This document shows, one piece after another, positions 1-7,044 of a stretch of DNA of 31,938 bases (the first letter of the stretch is position 1; each line of letters opens with the position of its first letter). The position numbers and the translations under genes are program-made. The stretch is from Bacteriovoracaceae bacterium UBA6144. Lineage in GTDB: Bacteria > Bdellovibrionota > Bacteriovoracia > Bacteriovoracales > Bacteriovoracaceae. The notes under the pieces were generated by a model. That model saw only the letters and a list, made by a program, of their open reading frames with translations, ran no database searches and was not told where the DNA came from. The stretch spans positions 9,043 through 40,980 of the forward strand of contig DIVA01000066.1 of the NCBI GenBank assembly GCA_002435705.1. Reading direction: 5' to 3'.

Positions 1-22
1 AAATCTTTATATTAAAAATAGA

Positions 23-50
23 TTGATAAATTTTAACCTAGGTATAAAAT
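23..50 (+). promoter_or_regulatory. Candidate sigma70 promoter with overlapping inverted repeat
   Basis: TTGATA at 23-28 and TAAAAT at 45-50 form a -35/-10 pair with a 16-base spacer, upstream of the lipoprotein gene at 79. The -10 lies in an imperfect inverted repeat centred on ACCTAGGT (36-43), with AT arms ATTTTA and TAAAAT. A second CCTAGG lies at 65-70, just before the start codon. The repeat could be an operator, but the arms are AT-rich and no regulator is identified. Confidence 0.4.
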
Positions 51-78
51 CTTATTTTTTTATCCCTAGGAGTCATTT

Positions 79-459
79 TTGAAACAATTATCAATTTTTA
101 TGGTTATGTTTGTTTTCCTTCAGAGTTGTGCATCAATGTTTAGCGGTACATCTGATCGCTTTAAACTAAGAAGTGATGTTGCTGGGACAAAATTTTATTT
201 GGATGACGAGGAATTAGGAACTGATAATGCTACAACATCAGTTTCAAAGAAAAAATTGAAGTCAACAAGATTTGTTGCAAAGAAGCAAGGATGCAAAGAT
301 GCGTTTGTGGACGTTGAAACTAAATTCGATGCGACAACACTTTTGGGTCTTTTAATTGATCTTGGACTTGTTTCAATTCTGGTAGTAGATTGGATGGCAA
401 CTGGAGCAGTGCGTGAGGCAGAAAGAACAAATTACGTGTTGAACCCAGTGTGTTCATAA
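79..459 (+). CDS. PEGA-like small lipoprotein
   Basis: A 126-residue predicted lipoprotein. Residues 1-16 form a lipoprotein signal peptide and LQSC (14-17) is the lipobox, so C17 would be acylated. The middle part (about 25-80) resembles PEGA-type beta-sandwich proteins that are exported to the cell surface. Residues 86-103 are a second hydrophobic segment ending in a DWMATGA motif, as in small lipoproteins of this type. C72 and C125 could form a disulfide. The start is TTG at 79, supported by AGGAG at 68-72 with six bases between; no ATG fits the signal peptide better. The next gene begins 16 bases after the stop and probably shares the transcript. The local sequence is AT-rich. The specific function is unknown. 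Confidence 0.8.
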   Translation: MKQLSIFMVMFVFLQSCASMFSGTSDRFKLRSDVAGTKFYLDDEELGTDNATTSVSKKKLKSTRFVAKKQGCKDAFVDVETKFDATTLLGLLIDLGLVSILVVDWMATGAVREAERTNYVLNPVCS

Positions 460-475
460 AATTTAGGAGAATCAT

Positions 476-934
476 ATGAAATTAGTTATAGGTTTAGTTT
501 TTGTTCTCGTTTCTACAACTGCAATCGCTAAAAACTATGGCTCAGCAGGTTGCGGACTTGGTTCAATGGTTGTTGAAAATGATAATACTTGGTGGAAACA
601 AGTAATTGCATCTGGTTTAAATTTTACAGGATCTCAATCTATTGCCATCACAGTCGGATCTTTTAATTGTGATTCTCCAACGCCTGGCAAACTTGCGCAG
701 ATTGAGTCATACGTAGAAGCAAACAAGCTTGCTCTTGCGAATGATATCGCGAAAGGAAATGGAGAAACGATCACTGGATTGTCTACTGTTTACGGTTGTG
801 AAAATAGTGCTGCTTTCGGTATGACACTTAAGAACAACTACAAAACAATTTATCCTTCTTATGATGCTGACACCAAAACTGTGGCAAACAACATCAATAA
901 GATTGCTACAAATGTTTGTAATACATCTCTTTAA
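476..934 (+). CDS. DUF3015 family periplasmic protein
   Basis: A 152-residue exported protein. Residues 1-18 are a signal peptide with probable cleavage after AIA. The mature N-terminus carries GCGLGSMV (25-32), typical of the DUF3015 family of small periplasmic proteins of unknown function in Gram-negative bacteria. Four cysteines (C26, C65, C108, C148) could form two disulfides. GGAGA at 466-470 lies five bases before the ATG, a good ribosome binding site. The gene follows the lipoprotein gene by 16 bases. A strong intrinsic terminator begins 27 bases after its stop, so this is probably the last gene of the first transcript unless termination is suppressed. Confidence 0.85.
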   Translation: MKLVIGLVFVLVSTTAIAKNYGSAGCGLGSMVVENDNTWWKQVIASGLNFTGSQSIAITVGSFNCDSPTPGKLAQIESYVEANKLALANDIAKGNGETITGLSTVYGCENSAAFGMTLKNNYKTIYPSYDADTKTVANNINKIATNVCNTSL

Positions 935-945
935 TATATTTAAAG

Positions 946-2820
946 ATGTCTTGTAGATATAGAGCCGGTTTAATACCGGCTTTATTTTTTTTAGTCTTTC
1001 CTTTTTCTGTTTTTTCAGCAAATCTCCAAACTATTAAACAATTATCAGAATCAAAGGAATGGCTACGGCTAGTTCATTATAAAAAAACAATACTAGGTGG
1101 ATATAAGTCTGAAGCCGACGGGACTGATTTTTTTATCTCCTCTGATGGAAAATCAAACCCACTTAATGAGTTAGAGCAAACACTCGTAAAGTTCACAAAA
1201 CGAGATTTGAAATATATTTGTCAGTTTCCTGCAAGATACATGGTTCTAAAAAAATATGTCTTAGATCTTACCTTGGATCCGTTACTAGAATGCCAAAAGT
1301 TTAGAGAGTTTTCCGAAAAACTATCGGCACGCTCGATCACACTCTTCTTCTCATCTTATTATATCGATTCTCCGGCCTCTATTTTTGGGCATACTTTTTT
1401 AAGGATGAACAAACAGTCATCCAAAAACAATGATCCAGAGGAGAGGATACTGGATTATGCAATTAATTATTCAGCCATTATGGATGGCTCGGATGTGTTT
1501 ACTTATGCGATCAAAGGCCTCATGGGAATCTATCAGGCGAAATTTTTTGCTCAGGCATTTTACTATAAAGTCCGTGAGTACAATGATTTTGAGTCTCGGG
1601 ATCTATGGGGGTATGAACTTGAATTCAGCCAAGAGAAAGTAGATCTTGTCGTGGCTCATCTTTGGGAGCTTGGACATACCTATTTTGATTATAAGTTTTT
1701 TACTGAAAATTGTAGCTATCACATATTGTCTCTTCTTGAGGCAGCTGATCCAGGTCTTAATTTAAAAGATAAACTTCCCGCAAACTATATCATACCCATT
1801 GATACTGTCAGGAGTGTGGTTGGTAGTTTGCCTATTAGGTCCATAGAGTACAGACCATCTCTAGAAACAAAGATTAAATCCAATTCAAAAAAATTTAGTT
1901 CAAAAGATAAGAAGATGGTTAAAGATGCAGTAAGTGGTAAGCTCGAAATGAATGATAATGCGAGCGATGATATCAAAAAAGATAGACTTGATACTGCTGT
2001 TGATCTCTTTGATCTTCAAAACTCTTCTAAGCTTCTCAGGGAAGATCCAGAGACACTTAAGGCGCGTTTTAAATTAGTGTCTGAGAGGGCAAGCATACCT
2101 ATTAGTAGTAGTAGGGGATTTAATAAAAAGCCTTTTAATCCAATTGAATCACATAAATCATCGCGACTTGGACTTACTTATGTAATTCCTTCTGAGAATT
2201 CGAATTCATTTAACTTGTCTCATCGTTTTGCCTTGCATGATTTATTAGATCCACTTGCTGGCCAACCGAGTTTTTCACAGATAGAGTTTCTTCATACCAA
2301 ACTGAATTACAATCAAAATTCAAAAGAATTAAAGATTCATCAGGTCGATTTTTTTACACTTTCAAGTTTCTCCCCTTATGAATTCTACAAAAAGCCGATT
2401 TCCTGGACCGCTCGTCTGGGCCTTAGGTCTATTCAAGACCGCGCCTGTTTGGATTGCATGGCAGGCCATGTGGAGTTAGGTGGAGGGGCCAGTGTGGCGC
2501 CTCAGGGAAGTTTGAGTTTCATCAGCCTGCTCTCTAAGCTGGAGCTGGATTACACGGGGGCTTTTGCCGGATCTGGGCGAGCGCTGGTGGGTCCTGAAGT
2601 GTGGGCGCGTCTGGCAGAGTGGGAGAGCCTCAGTATGCTCTTGAAATCGGGTTATAAGTGGGGCACGCAGTTTGATCAACTCAAATTTGGGCAGGGCCTC
2701 TTTACTCAAGCCATCGAGCTTCGTTATCATGCCACTAAATCCAGCTCGCTCAGTCTCAAAGGTGAAATCTTCGATGAACAACGACAAAGTCTGGAAGTGG
2801 GTCTGCTGCACTTCTTCTAA
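946..2820 (+). CDS. DUF4105 (Lnb N-terminal periplasmic domain) protein
   Basis: A 624-residue exported protein. Residues 8-25 form the hydrophobic core of a signal peptide with likely cleavage near FSA/N. The DUF4105 region spans roughly residues 80-300. It includes SSYYIDSPASIFGHTF (136-151), with H149, and ENCSYHILSLLE (254-265), with N255, C256 and H259 as possible active-site residues. The C-terminal 320 residues probably form a beta-rich outer-membrane-type domain ending in aromatic GLLHFF. The family is common in Gram-negative bacteria and its function is unsettled. ATG 946 is the only in-frame start that keeps the signal peptide, but it has no Shine-Dalgarno sequence. A terminator hairpin overlaps the start, and the GC content jumps at about 2398 (residue 484). 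Confidence 0.8.
   Translation: MSCRYRAGLIPALFFLVFPFSVFSANLQTIKQLSESKEWLRLVHYKKTILGGYKSEADGTDFFISSDGKSNPLNELEQTLVKFTKRDLKYICQFPARYMVLKKYVLDLTLDPLLECQKFREFSEKLSARSITLFFSSYYIDSPASIFGHTFLRMNKQSSKNNDPEERILDYAINYSAIMDGSDVFTYAIKGLMGIYQAKFFAQAFYYKVREYNDFESRDLWGYELEFSQEKVDLVVAHLWELGHTYFDYKFFTENCSYHILSLLEAADPGLNLKDKLPANYIIPIDTVRSVVGSLPIRSIEYRPSLETKIKSNSKKFSSKDKKMVKDAVSGKLEMNDNASDDIKKDRLDTAVDLFDLQNSSKLLREDPETLKARFKLVSERASIPISSSRGFNKKPFNPIESHKSSRLGLTYVIPSENSNSFNLSHRFALHDLLDPLAGQPSFSQIEFLHTKLNYNQNSKELKIHQVDFFTLSSFSPYEFYKKPISWTARLGLRSIQDRACLDCMAGHVELGGGASVAPQGSLSFISLLSKLELDYTGAFAGSGRALVGPEVWARLAEWESLSMLLKSGYKWGTQFDQLKFGQGLFTQAIELRYHATKSSSLSLKGEIFDEQRQSLEVGLLHFF
961..992 (+). terminator. Intrinsic terminator inside the next gene's first codons
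   Basis: AGAGCCGGT (961-969) pairs with ACCGGCTTT (975-983) around the five-base loop TTAAT. The stem is followed by TATTTTTTTT to 992. This is a textbook rho-independent terminator for the lipoprotein/DUF3015 unit. It lies within codons 6-16 of the DUF4105 gene starting at 946, so that gene must read through it or depend on ribosomes melting it. Confidence 0.8.
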
Positions 2821-3481
2821 AATTTTAATTCTTGCCACTCTCGGGTGCGCCTCCTTTCAAGGAAAAGCCATGATCGGAAATGGTTTCGTGTATCTCTCTG
2901 AAGCCTGTCCCTCGCTCGTCATCGCCGCCAGCTACGCGACGGCAGAAAATTTCACTGGAACAGTAGTGGACGGCTACCGCCGCGTAGAGGCGGTGTATTC
3001 AGAAGTCGGGGCCAAAGCTTTGTGTAAGGTTCAAGCTGATGCTCAAAAGCTTGGTCTTAGACTTAAAATTTTTGATGCTTACCGGCCGGTGAAAGCGGTG
3101 GAGTATTTTGTGAGCTGGAGTCAGATTCCTTCCGACGTCCCGGCACTCAAAGAGCGCTACTATCCTACACACACCAAAGCGGAGCTTTTTGACTTGGGCT
3201 ACATCGCGCGCCAGTCCTCGCACTCACGTGGTTCAGCTGTAGATCTCACGCTGGTGGACGAGAAAGAGCAAGAGCTCGACATGGGAACGGTGTTTGATTA
3301 CTTCCACGAAAAATCTCACACGCAAAATACCACAATCACGCCTGCTCAAAGAAAGAACCGTGAGTTGCTGGTGAACCTGATGGCAAAGCATGGTTTTAGA
3401 AATTACGCCAAAGAGTGGTGGCACTTTTCTCTTGTGAAAGAAGCCTTTCCTGGGCGCTCATTTGATTTTGATATCGAGTAG
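2774..3481 (+). CDS. D-alanyl-D-alanine dipeptidase (VanX/DdpX family, M15D)
   Basis: A 235-residue predicted zinc dipeptidase that would cleave D-Ala-D-Ala in the periplasm. Visible family motifs are DAYRP (101-105, with the conserved Arg), SSHSRGSAVDLTL (148-160, zinc ligands H150 and D157) and KEWWHF (213-218, catalytic E214 and zinc ligand H217). I chose ATG 2774 because AAGGTGA at 2759-2765 precedes it and the N-terminus then reads as a signal or lipoprotein peptide (hydrophobic 17-24, Cys at 25). The lipobox is imperfect. An upstream ATG at 2672 would only add 34 residues read from inside the DUF4105 gene. The start overlaps that gene by 47 bases, so translation is probably coupled. Likely role: dipeptide salvage or peptidoglycan remodelling. 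Confidence 0.85.
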   Translation: MNNDKVWKWVCCTSSKILILATLGCASFQGKAMIGNGFVYLSEACPSLVIAASYATAENFTGTVVDGYRRVEAVYSEVGAKALCKVQADAQKLGLRLKIFDAYRPVKAVEYFVSWSQIPSDVPALKERYYPTHTKAELFDLGYIARQSSHSRGSAVDLTLVDEKEQELDMGTVFDYFHEKSHTQNTTITPAQRKNRELLVNLMAKHGFRNYAKEWWHFSLVKEAFPGRSFDFDIE

Positions 3482-3483
3482 TC

Positions 3484-4491
3484 ATGAATTTAAATAATGC
3501 CAAAATCCTCATCTCTCGCACCGATAATATAGGTGATGTCATACTCACTCTGCCGATGGCGGGATTGATCAAAGAGAAATTTCCCAAAGCTAAAATTTAT
3601 TTCATTGCTAAGAGCTACACCAAAGACGTGGTGGCGACCTGTGCCCATGTGGATGAGTTTATCAATTACTCGAAACTTGAGACACACTCTGAAGCGGACC
3701 AAGTCGACTACATCAAAGGTCTGGGGCTCGATCTTGTCATTCATGTGTTCCCGAATCAAAAGCTGGCGAAGGTGTGCGCGAAAGCTAAGGTGCGCTACCG
3801 TCTGGGAACGATCAATCGCTGGTGGCATCTCTTCTACTGTAATATTCTTCCGCGCGTGGCCCGTAAACGCTCAAAGCTGCATGAAGCAGAATTAAATTTT
3901 GCGCTGATTAGACGATTCATTAAAAATCCTTATCTGCTTGCTGATATCCATAAACTCTACGGTTTTAAGAAACCTGTCTTAGCGGAGAGTGTGAAAAGTT
4001 ATTTGAGTGCTGAGAAATTTAACATCGTTTTGCATCCGCTCTCCTTTGGCTCAGCCAGAGAGTGGGGCCAAGATAACTTTAAAGCCTTCATTCAAAAGCT
4101 CTTAGACAATGGCCGCTACAATGTGATCATCACTGGCACGCAGAAAGAAGCTGATCAGTTTAAACACAACCTCCTGCTTCCTTTTGAAGGAAAGATCCAA
4201 AACACCACGGGTAAACTCTCGCTGGAAGAGCTCGTGAGTCTTATCAGTCATGCTGATGGGATCGTCGCCGCCAGCACAGGGCCTTTGCACATCGGAGCCA
4301 TGGCGGGCATCAACGCTCTCGGGCTGTTTATCACGAAACCTCCCATGCACCCGGGGCGCTGGAAGGCGCTGGGCCCTCGCGCAGATTTCATGGTTCACGC
4401 CGCGAATGATTTTAGCCTTGATTCGATCCTACGGATTAAACCGGATCGAGTGATGAAAGTGGTGGAGAGTTGGGGAAAGATCCAGTCTTAA
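3484..4491 (+). CDS. Glycosyltransferase family 9 (heptosyltransferase-like)
   Basis: A 335-residue protein of the ADP-heptose:LPS heptosyltransferase fold (GT9, GT-B). The N-terminal signature RTDNIGDVILTLP (12-24) is the acceptor-side glycine loop. HPLSFGSAREW (184-194) starts the C-terminal domain, and HADGIVAASTGPLHIGAMAG (256-275) is the classic nucleotide-sugar binding motif. Family members add heptose or related sugars to the LPS inner core on the cytoplasmic side. The start lies two bases after the dipeptidase stop with only a weak GAG upstream, so translation is probably coupled. The exact sugar and acceptor cannot be told from sequence. It is not clearly WaaC, WaaF or WaaQ. Confidence 0.88.
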   Translation: MNLNNAKILISRTDNIGDVILTLPMAGLIKEKFPKAKIYFIAKSYTKDVVATCAHVDEFINYSKLETHSEADQVDYIKGLGLDLVIHVFPNQKLAKVCAKAKVRYRLGTINRWWHLFYCNILPRVARKRSKLHEAELNFALIRRFIKNPYLLADIHKLYGFKKPVLAESVKSYLSAEKFNIVLHPLSFGSAREWGQDNFKAFIQKLLDNGRYNVIITGTQKEADQFKHNLLLPFEGKIQNTTGKLSLEELVSLISHADGIVAASTGPLHIGAMAGINALGLFITKPPMHPGRWKALGPRADFMVHAANDFSLDSILRIKPDRVMKVVESWGKIQS

Positions 4492-4510
4492 CTATTTGTT
4501 TTTATTGTTA

Positions 4511-4544
4511 TTTCTACGCGGCTCAAATTTGAGCCGCGTAGAAA
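4511..4544. repeat. 34-bp perfect palindrome, copy 1 (possible terminator)
   Basis: TTTCTACGCGGCTC (4511-4524), AAATTT, then GAGCCGCGTAGAAA (4531-4544) form a perfect 34-base palindrome between the convergent GT9 and Rha genes. On the + strand it is followed by CAGATTTTATTTG, so it may end GT9 transcription, but the T-run is not immediate. Its core matches the palindrome at 4794-4817 with three paired, compensating changes, so it is more than an ordinary terminator. Confidence 0.75.
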
Positions 4545-4550
4545 CAGATT

Positions 4551-5024
4551 TTATTTGTTTATCTTTTTCCTATAATAACCTCGGATCGCTCCGATCTGTT
4601 GAATTGTCATTCCACTGAGATAATTTTTCAGAATGAAAAAGTGATAGATGATCTCGGCTGATACGAGTCTGGCTTTTGGACTATTAATATAAAGAAGTAA
4701 AAGAGCGAGTCCGAATTCTGTAATATCATATTTTTTTCTACTAGTTTTTCTCCCTTCTGGTCCTCCTAAGTAATCGTTTTCTATAAGGTTTCTACACAGC
4801 CCAAATTTGGGCTGTGTTCCCAACTCTCTTAAGCATTTATCAATGGATCGAAGAACATGCTTATGATCCATTTCAAACTTCTCAGCAATTTTTAGTGAAT
4901 CCGTCACAGGCCCGAAAGGCGTATCCCTGATCCACACATCGCCCATGACGTTTTGGTTTACAAGGTCTTTGAGGCGCGGTGGTTTTGGGTCAAAGGGTTT
5001 TTGGATACGAAATTTATCAGACAT
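4551..5024 (-). CDS. Rha family regulatory protein
   Basis: A 157-residue protein resembling the phage regulatory protein Rha (pRha domain). Visible Rha features are PVTDSLKIAEKFEMDHKHVLRSIDK (residues about 39-63; typical form: sLkIAe.F...HkhVLr.I), a central KFGLCRN segment, and YDITEFGLALLLLY (99-112). Rha proteins are usually phage or prophage genes that interfere with lytic growth or act as regulators. No other phage gene is near, so this is a domesticated copy or a remnant. The start at 5024 is supported by GGAGAG in the leader (5031-5035 region, - strand). The gene is AT-rich relative to its flanks. It contains a 24-bp palindrome at 4794-4817 related to the one just after its stop codon. 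Confidence 0.75.
   Translation of the reverse strand: MSDKFRIQKPFDPKPPRLKDLVNQNVMGDVWIRDTPFGPVTDSLKIAEKFEMDHKHVLRSIDKCLRELGTQPKFGLCRNLIENDYLGGPEGRKTSRKKYDITEFGLALLLLYINSPKARLVSAEIIYHFFILKNYLSGMTIQQIGAIRGYYRKKINK
4794..4817. repeat. 24-bp perfect palindrome, copy 2, inside the Rha gene
   Basis: ACACAGCCCAAA (4794-4805) is followed by its exact reverse complement TTTGGGCTGTGT (4806-4817). On the coding (-) strand it encodes TQPKFGLC. Against the palindrome at 4511-4544, the 24-base core differs at six positions forming three symmetric pairs, each change on one arm mirrored on the other. Both copies are preceded by TTTCT on the + strand. Confidence 0.8.
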
Positions 5025-5025
5025 A

Positions 5026-5063
5026 CTTCTCTCCTCTGTAATGATTTGAGGAGAAGTACTTCT
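5026..5063. promoter_or_regulatory. Palindromic candidate operator upstream of Rha gene
   Basis: AGAAGTACTTCT (5052-5063) is a perfect 12-base palindrome in the leader of the Rha-family gene. ACTTCTCTCCTC (5026-5037) and GAGGAGAAGT (5048-5057) also form an inverted repeat with a two-base bulge, which covers the Rha ribosome binding site. Either could be an autoregulatory operator or an RNA structure; nothing in the sequence decides between them. Confidence 0.35.
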
Positions 5064-5106
5064 AGTAGATGTGACTTGGTAAATTCTTAGGAAAAATTAA
5101 GCATAA

Positions 5107-5124
5107 AAATTCATTTCTGAATTT
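5107..5124 (-). terminator. Weak hairpin at end of GT2 gene
   Basis: AAATTCA (5107-5113) pairs with TGAATTT (5118-5124) around TTTC, overlapping the stop codon. On the - strand the hairpin is followed by TTATGCTTAATTTTT. The stem is only seven AT-rich pairs, so termination would be weak. Confidence 0.3.
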
Positions 5125-5881
5125 AAAACTTCTCGCCCTCACGCATGCGCCAGACTTTCACGAAGCGACAAAAGATATTCCAGCCCGTGAGCACTGCGAT
5201 GATGAAGCCCTGTTTGCCGTCGATGAAGCCGCCCTTCAAAATGTAGCTCTTGAAAAATGCCAAGAGCGGTCGCAGGGCCAAATGATAAAGCGTGATGGGA
5301 CCGACTTTGTCTTTGTAGTCGAGGGCCGAGAGTGTGGAGTACTTATCACCTTTTTGGAGATGATAGATGAAACCGCGGCCGGAGTAAGTGTCGTGGAGAA
5401 TTTTGTGGGTGAGGCGACCGGAATCAGGGCAGATGATTTCTTCGTGCACCTGTTTGTTCTCATAGCGACAAGTTTTTTTAAAGAAGCGAATGACCGCATC
5501 GTTTTTCCAAACCACTTTGAGTTCACGATCCATGAAGGTATTTTTGCGACCAATCCAGTAAGCATCTTTGGTCATGGAGTTATTTTTGAGCATGCCTTGA
5601 AGTTCACTGACCAGCTCAGGTGTAGGCCTCTCGTCTGCGTCCAAGAGAAAAACCCAGTCGTGGCTTGCCTGAGGGATCGCCCAGTTTTTCTGGGCGGCAT
5701 GGGTGACGAACTTATTTTGCAGGATCTTTACTTTAGGAAAAGTTTTGACGATCGCCAGTGTATCATCGGTACTAAAAGAGTCGATCACCAAAATCTCATC
5801 ACACCACTGAACAGAATCGAGCGCACCTTTAATGTGCAAGGATTCATTGTAAGTGAGAATGATAGCGGTAACTTTCTGCAT
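5123..5881 (-). CDS. Glycosyltransferase family 2 (WaaE/KdtX-like)
   Basis: A 252-residue inverting GT-A glycosyltransferase. Motifs are AIILTYNES (7-14), DSFSTDDT (34-41, nucleotide-binding loop) and FLLDADE (78-84, the metal-binding DxD-like motif). The overall pattern, including VHEEI and the late DYKD...P region, resembles the WaaE/KdtX group that adds a glucose to the LPS inner core, acting at the inner face of the cytoplasmic membrane. A hydrophobic stretch near 205-235 may contact the membrane. ATG 5881 has only a weak ribosome binding site. A short AT-rich hairpin (5107-5124) at the stop may end transcription. With the nearby GT9 gene, an LPS core role is likely; the acceptor is not known. 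Confidence 0.85.
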   Translation of the reverse strand: MQKVTAIILTYNESLHIKGALDSVQWCDEILVIDSFSTDDTLAIVKTFPKVKILQNKFVTHAAQKNWAIPQASHDWVFLLDADERPTPELVSELQGMLKNNSMTKDAYWIGRKNTFMDRELKVVWKNDAVIRFFKKTCRYENKQVHEEIICPDSGRLTHKILHDTYSGRGFIYHLQKGDKYSTLSALDYKDKVGPITLYHLALRPLLAFFKSYILKGGFIDGKQGFIIAVLTGWNIFCRFVKVWRMREGEKF

Positions 5882-6046
5882 AGGGCATCTTAGTATGCAA
5901 ACCGGATCTTTTCAATCGCGATCCGACTCTTCGGGCCATGCTTGTGTATGGTGTGGCTCGTTAAAAGACTGCGTTTTTAGGTTGTTCCAGACGTACATGA
6001 CGAATAGAATGGGTGAGGCCAATGAGACTAAGGATCGAGCGACGGT

Positions 6047-6967
6047 ATGATTCATAAGCTTTCCTCCCAAGATAATTTTCTAAGATCGACACTTAGAGTT
6101 CCAATTAAGAATTGGTTAGGGACTTGTCAGGCTTTGGTTAAGCTGTGCCTGCTCCTCTTTTTGTGTTCGTGCTCCCATCTGTTCTATCAACCGCTCAAGG
6201 GAGCACTTATTGCGCCTGAGCGATTTGGCGTCACCCCTGAAGAAGTTTGGCTAGAGTCTAAGGACGGAGTCAAACTGCATGCTTGGGCGATACGTGCTAA
6301 ATACCCTAAATCCACTCTGCTACTCTTTCACGGAAACGCTGAAAACATGTCGACGCATTTTTTAAATATGTTGTGGATTGCTGAACAAGGAGTGGATCTC
6401 TTGATCTTCGATTACCGCGGCTACGGTATGAGTGAGGGAGTGCCGACGCAAGCTGGCGTCTATTTGGATGCACTGACCGCGATGAGGTGGGCCCACAGTG
6501 ATCATCTCAGGCGAGAAACGAAGAATCTTATTTTCTACGGTCAAAGTCTAGGTGGTCAGGTGATGGGAAGGGCGGTGGTGGATTTTGAAAAAAGTCGTGA
6601 TGTTGATCTCTTAGTTTTTGATTCTACTTTTCAAAGTTATAAGGATGTGGCGAGTAGAAAATTTCTTACGCGCTGGTGGTTGGTGCCATTCTATCCCTTG
6701 GCGCGGATTTTAATATCTGACGAATACGCTTCAGAGGCTGTTCTGTCAGAAATCAAAACTCCTACTCTTGTCATGCACTCACCTCATGATCAAGTCGTGG
6801 ATTTTAAAGGTGGTCGAGAATTATATCAGACGCTTAGCGCTCCAAAATGGTGGTGGAAAATCAAGGAAGGACAACACGCCGATGCTTTTCATGTATCTGA
6901 TGGGAAATACAGAAGAAAATTTCTTGAGCTGATTGATCAGAAGATAAGGGTAAAAAGCTCCCATTGA
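6047..6967 (+). CDS. Alpha/beta hydrolase (Bem46/ABHD13-like), probable lipoprotein
   Basis: A 306-residue serine hydrolase. HGNAEN (95-100) forms the oxyanion loop, FDYRGYGMSEG (121-131) follows, and the nucleophile is S167 in YGQSLGGQ. D248 in SPHDQV and H277 in GQHADAF complete the triad. This order matches the Bem46/ABHD13 group; substrates are generally unknown. Residues 30-42 (LVKLCLLLFLCSC) look like a lipoprotein signal with C42 as lipidated Cys. The signal sits unusually far from ATG 6047, so a TTG at 6134 may be the real start. It stands alone, divergent from GT2, and is followed by a promoter for the next operon. Confidence 0.8.
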   Translation: MIHKLSSQDNFLRSTLRVPIKNWLGTCQALVKLCLLLFLCSCSHLFYQPLKGALIAPERFGVTPEEVWLESKDGVKLHAWAIRAKYPKSTLLLFHGNAENMSTHFLNMLWIAEQGVDLLIFDYRGYGMSEGVPTQAGVYLDALTAMRWAHSDHLRRETKNLIFYGQSLGGQVMGRAVVDFEKSRDVDLLVFDSTFQSYKDVASRKFLTRWWLVPFYPLARILISDEYASEAVLSEIKTPTLVMHSPHDQVVDFKGGRELYQTLSAPKWWWKIKEGQHADAFHVSDGKYRRKFLELIDQKIRVKSSH

Positions 6968-6977
6968 GCCTTTTAGT

Positions 6978-7006
6978 TTGGTCCTAGCGAAATAACATTC
7001 TATAAT
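6978..7006 (+). promoter_or_regulatory. Candidate sigma70 promoter of the SelO-like operon
   Basis: A perfect -10 TATAAT at 7001-7006 lies 17 bases after TTGGTC (6978-6983), which matches the -35 consensus only in TTG. Transcription would start near 7012, about 30 bases before the SelO-like gene. Confidence 0.5.
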
Positions 7007-7044
7007 TTTTCTAGAGTTCCTCTAATGAGCCAGGATGGTGAGTG

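Noticed and set aside
36..70. Two CCTAGG palindromes as a regulatory pair
   Set aside because: Six-base palindromes recur by chance and no matching regulator is known; kept only as a note with the promoter.
2476..2838. A 120-residue - strand frame at the DUF4105 end
   Set aside because: Lies in the GC-rich end of the + strand gene; typical shadow frame without support.
5282..5893. A 203-residue reading frame on the + strand
   Set aside because: It is antisense to the GT2 gene, whose motifs are clear on the - strand; no ribosome binding site or recognisable motif.
5904..5923. GGATC...GATCC inverted repeat upstream of GT2
   Set aside because: Only five base pairs with a ten-base spacer in a short gap; likely chance.
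5853..6050. Small + strand frame in the gap between GT2 and the hydrolase
   Set aside because: No motif, no ribosome binding site, and it overlaps both neighbours' ends.
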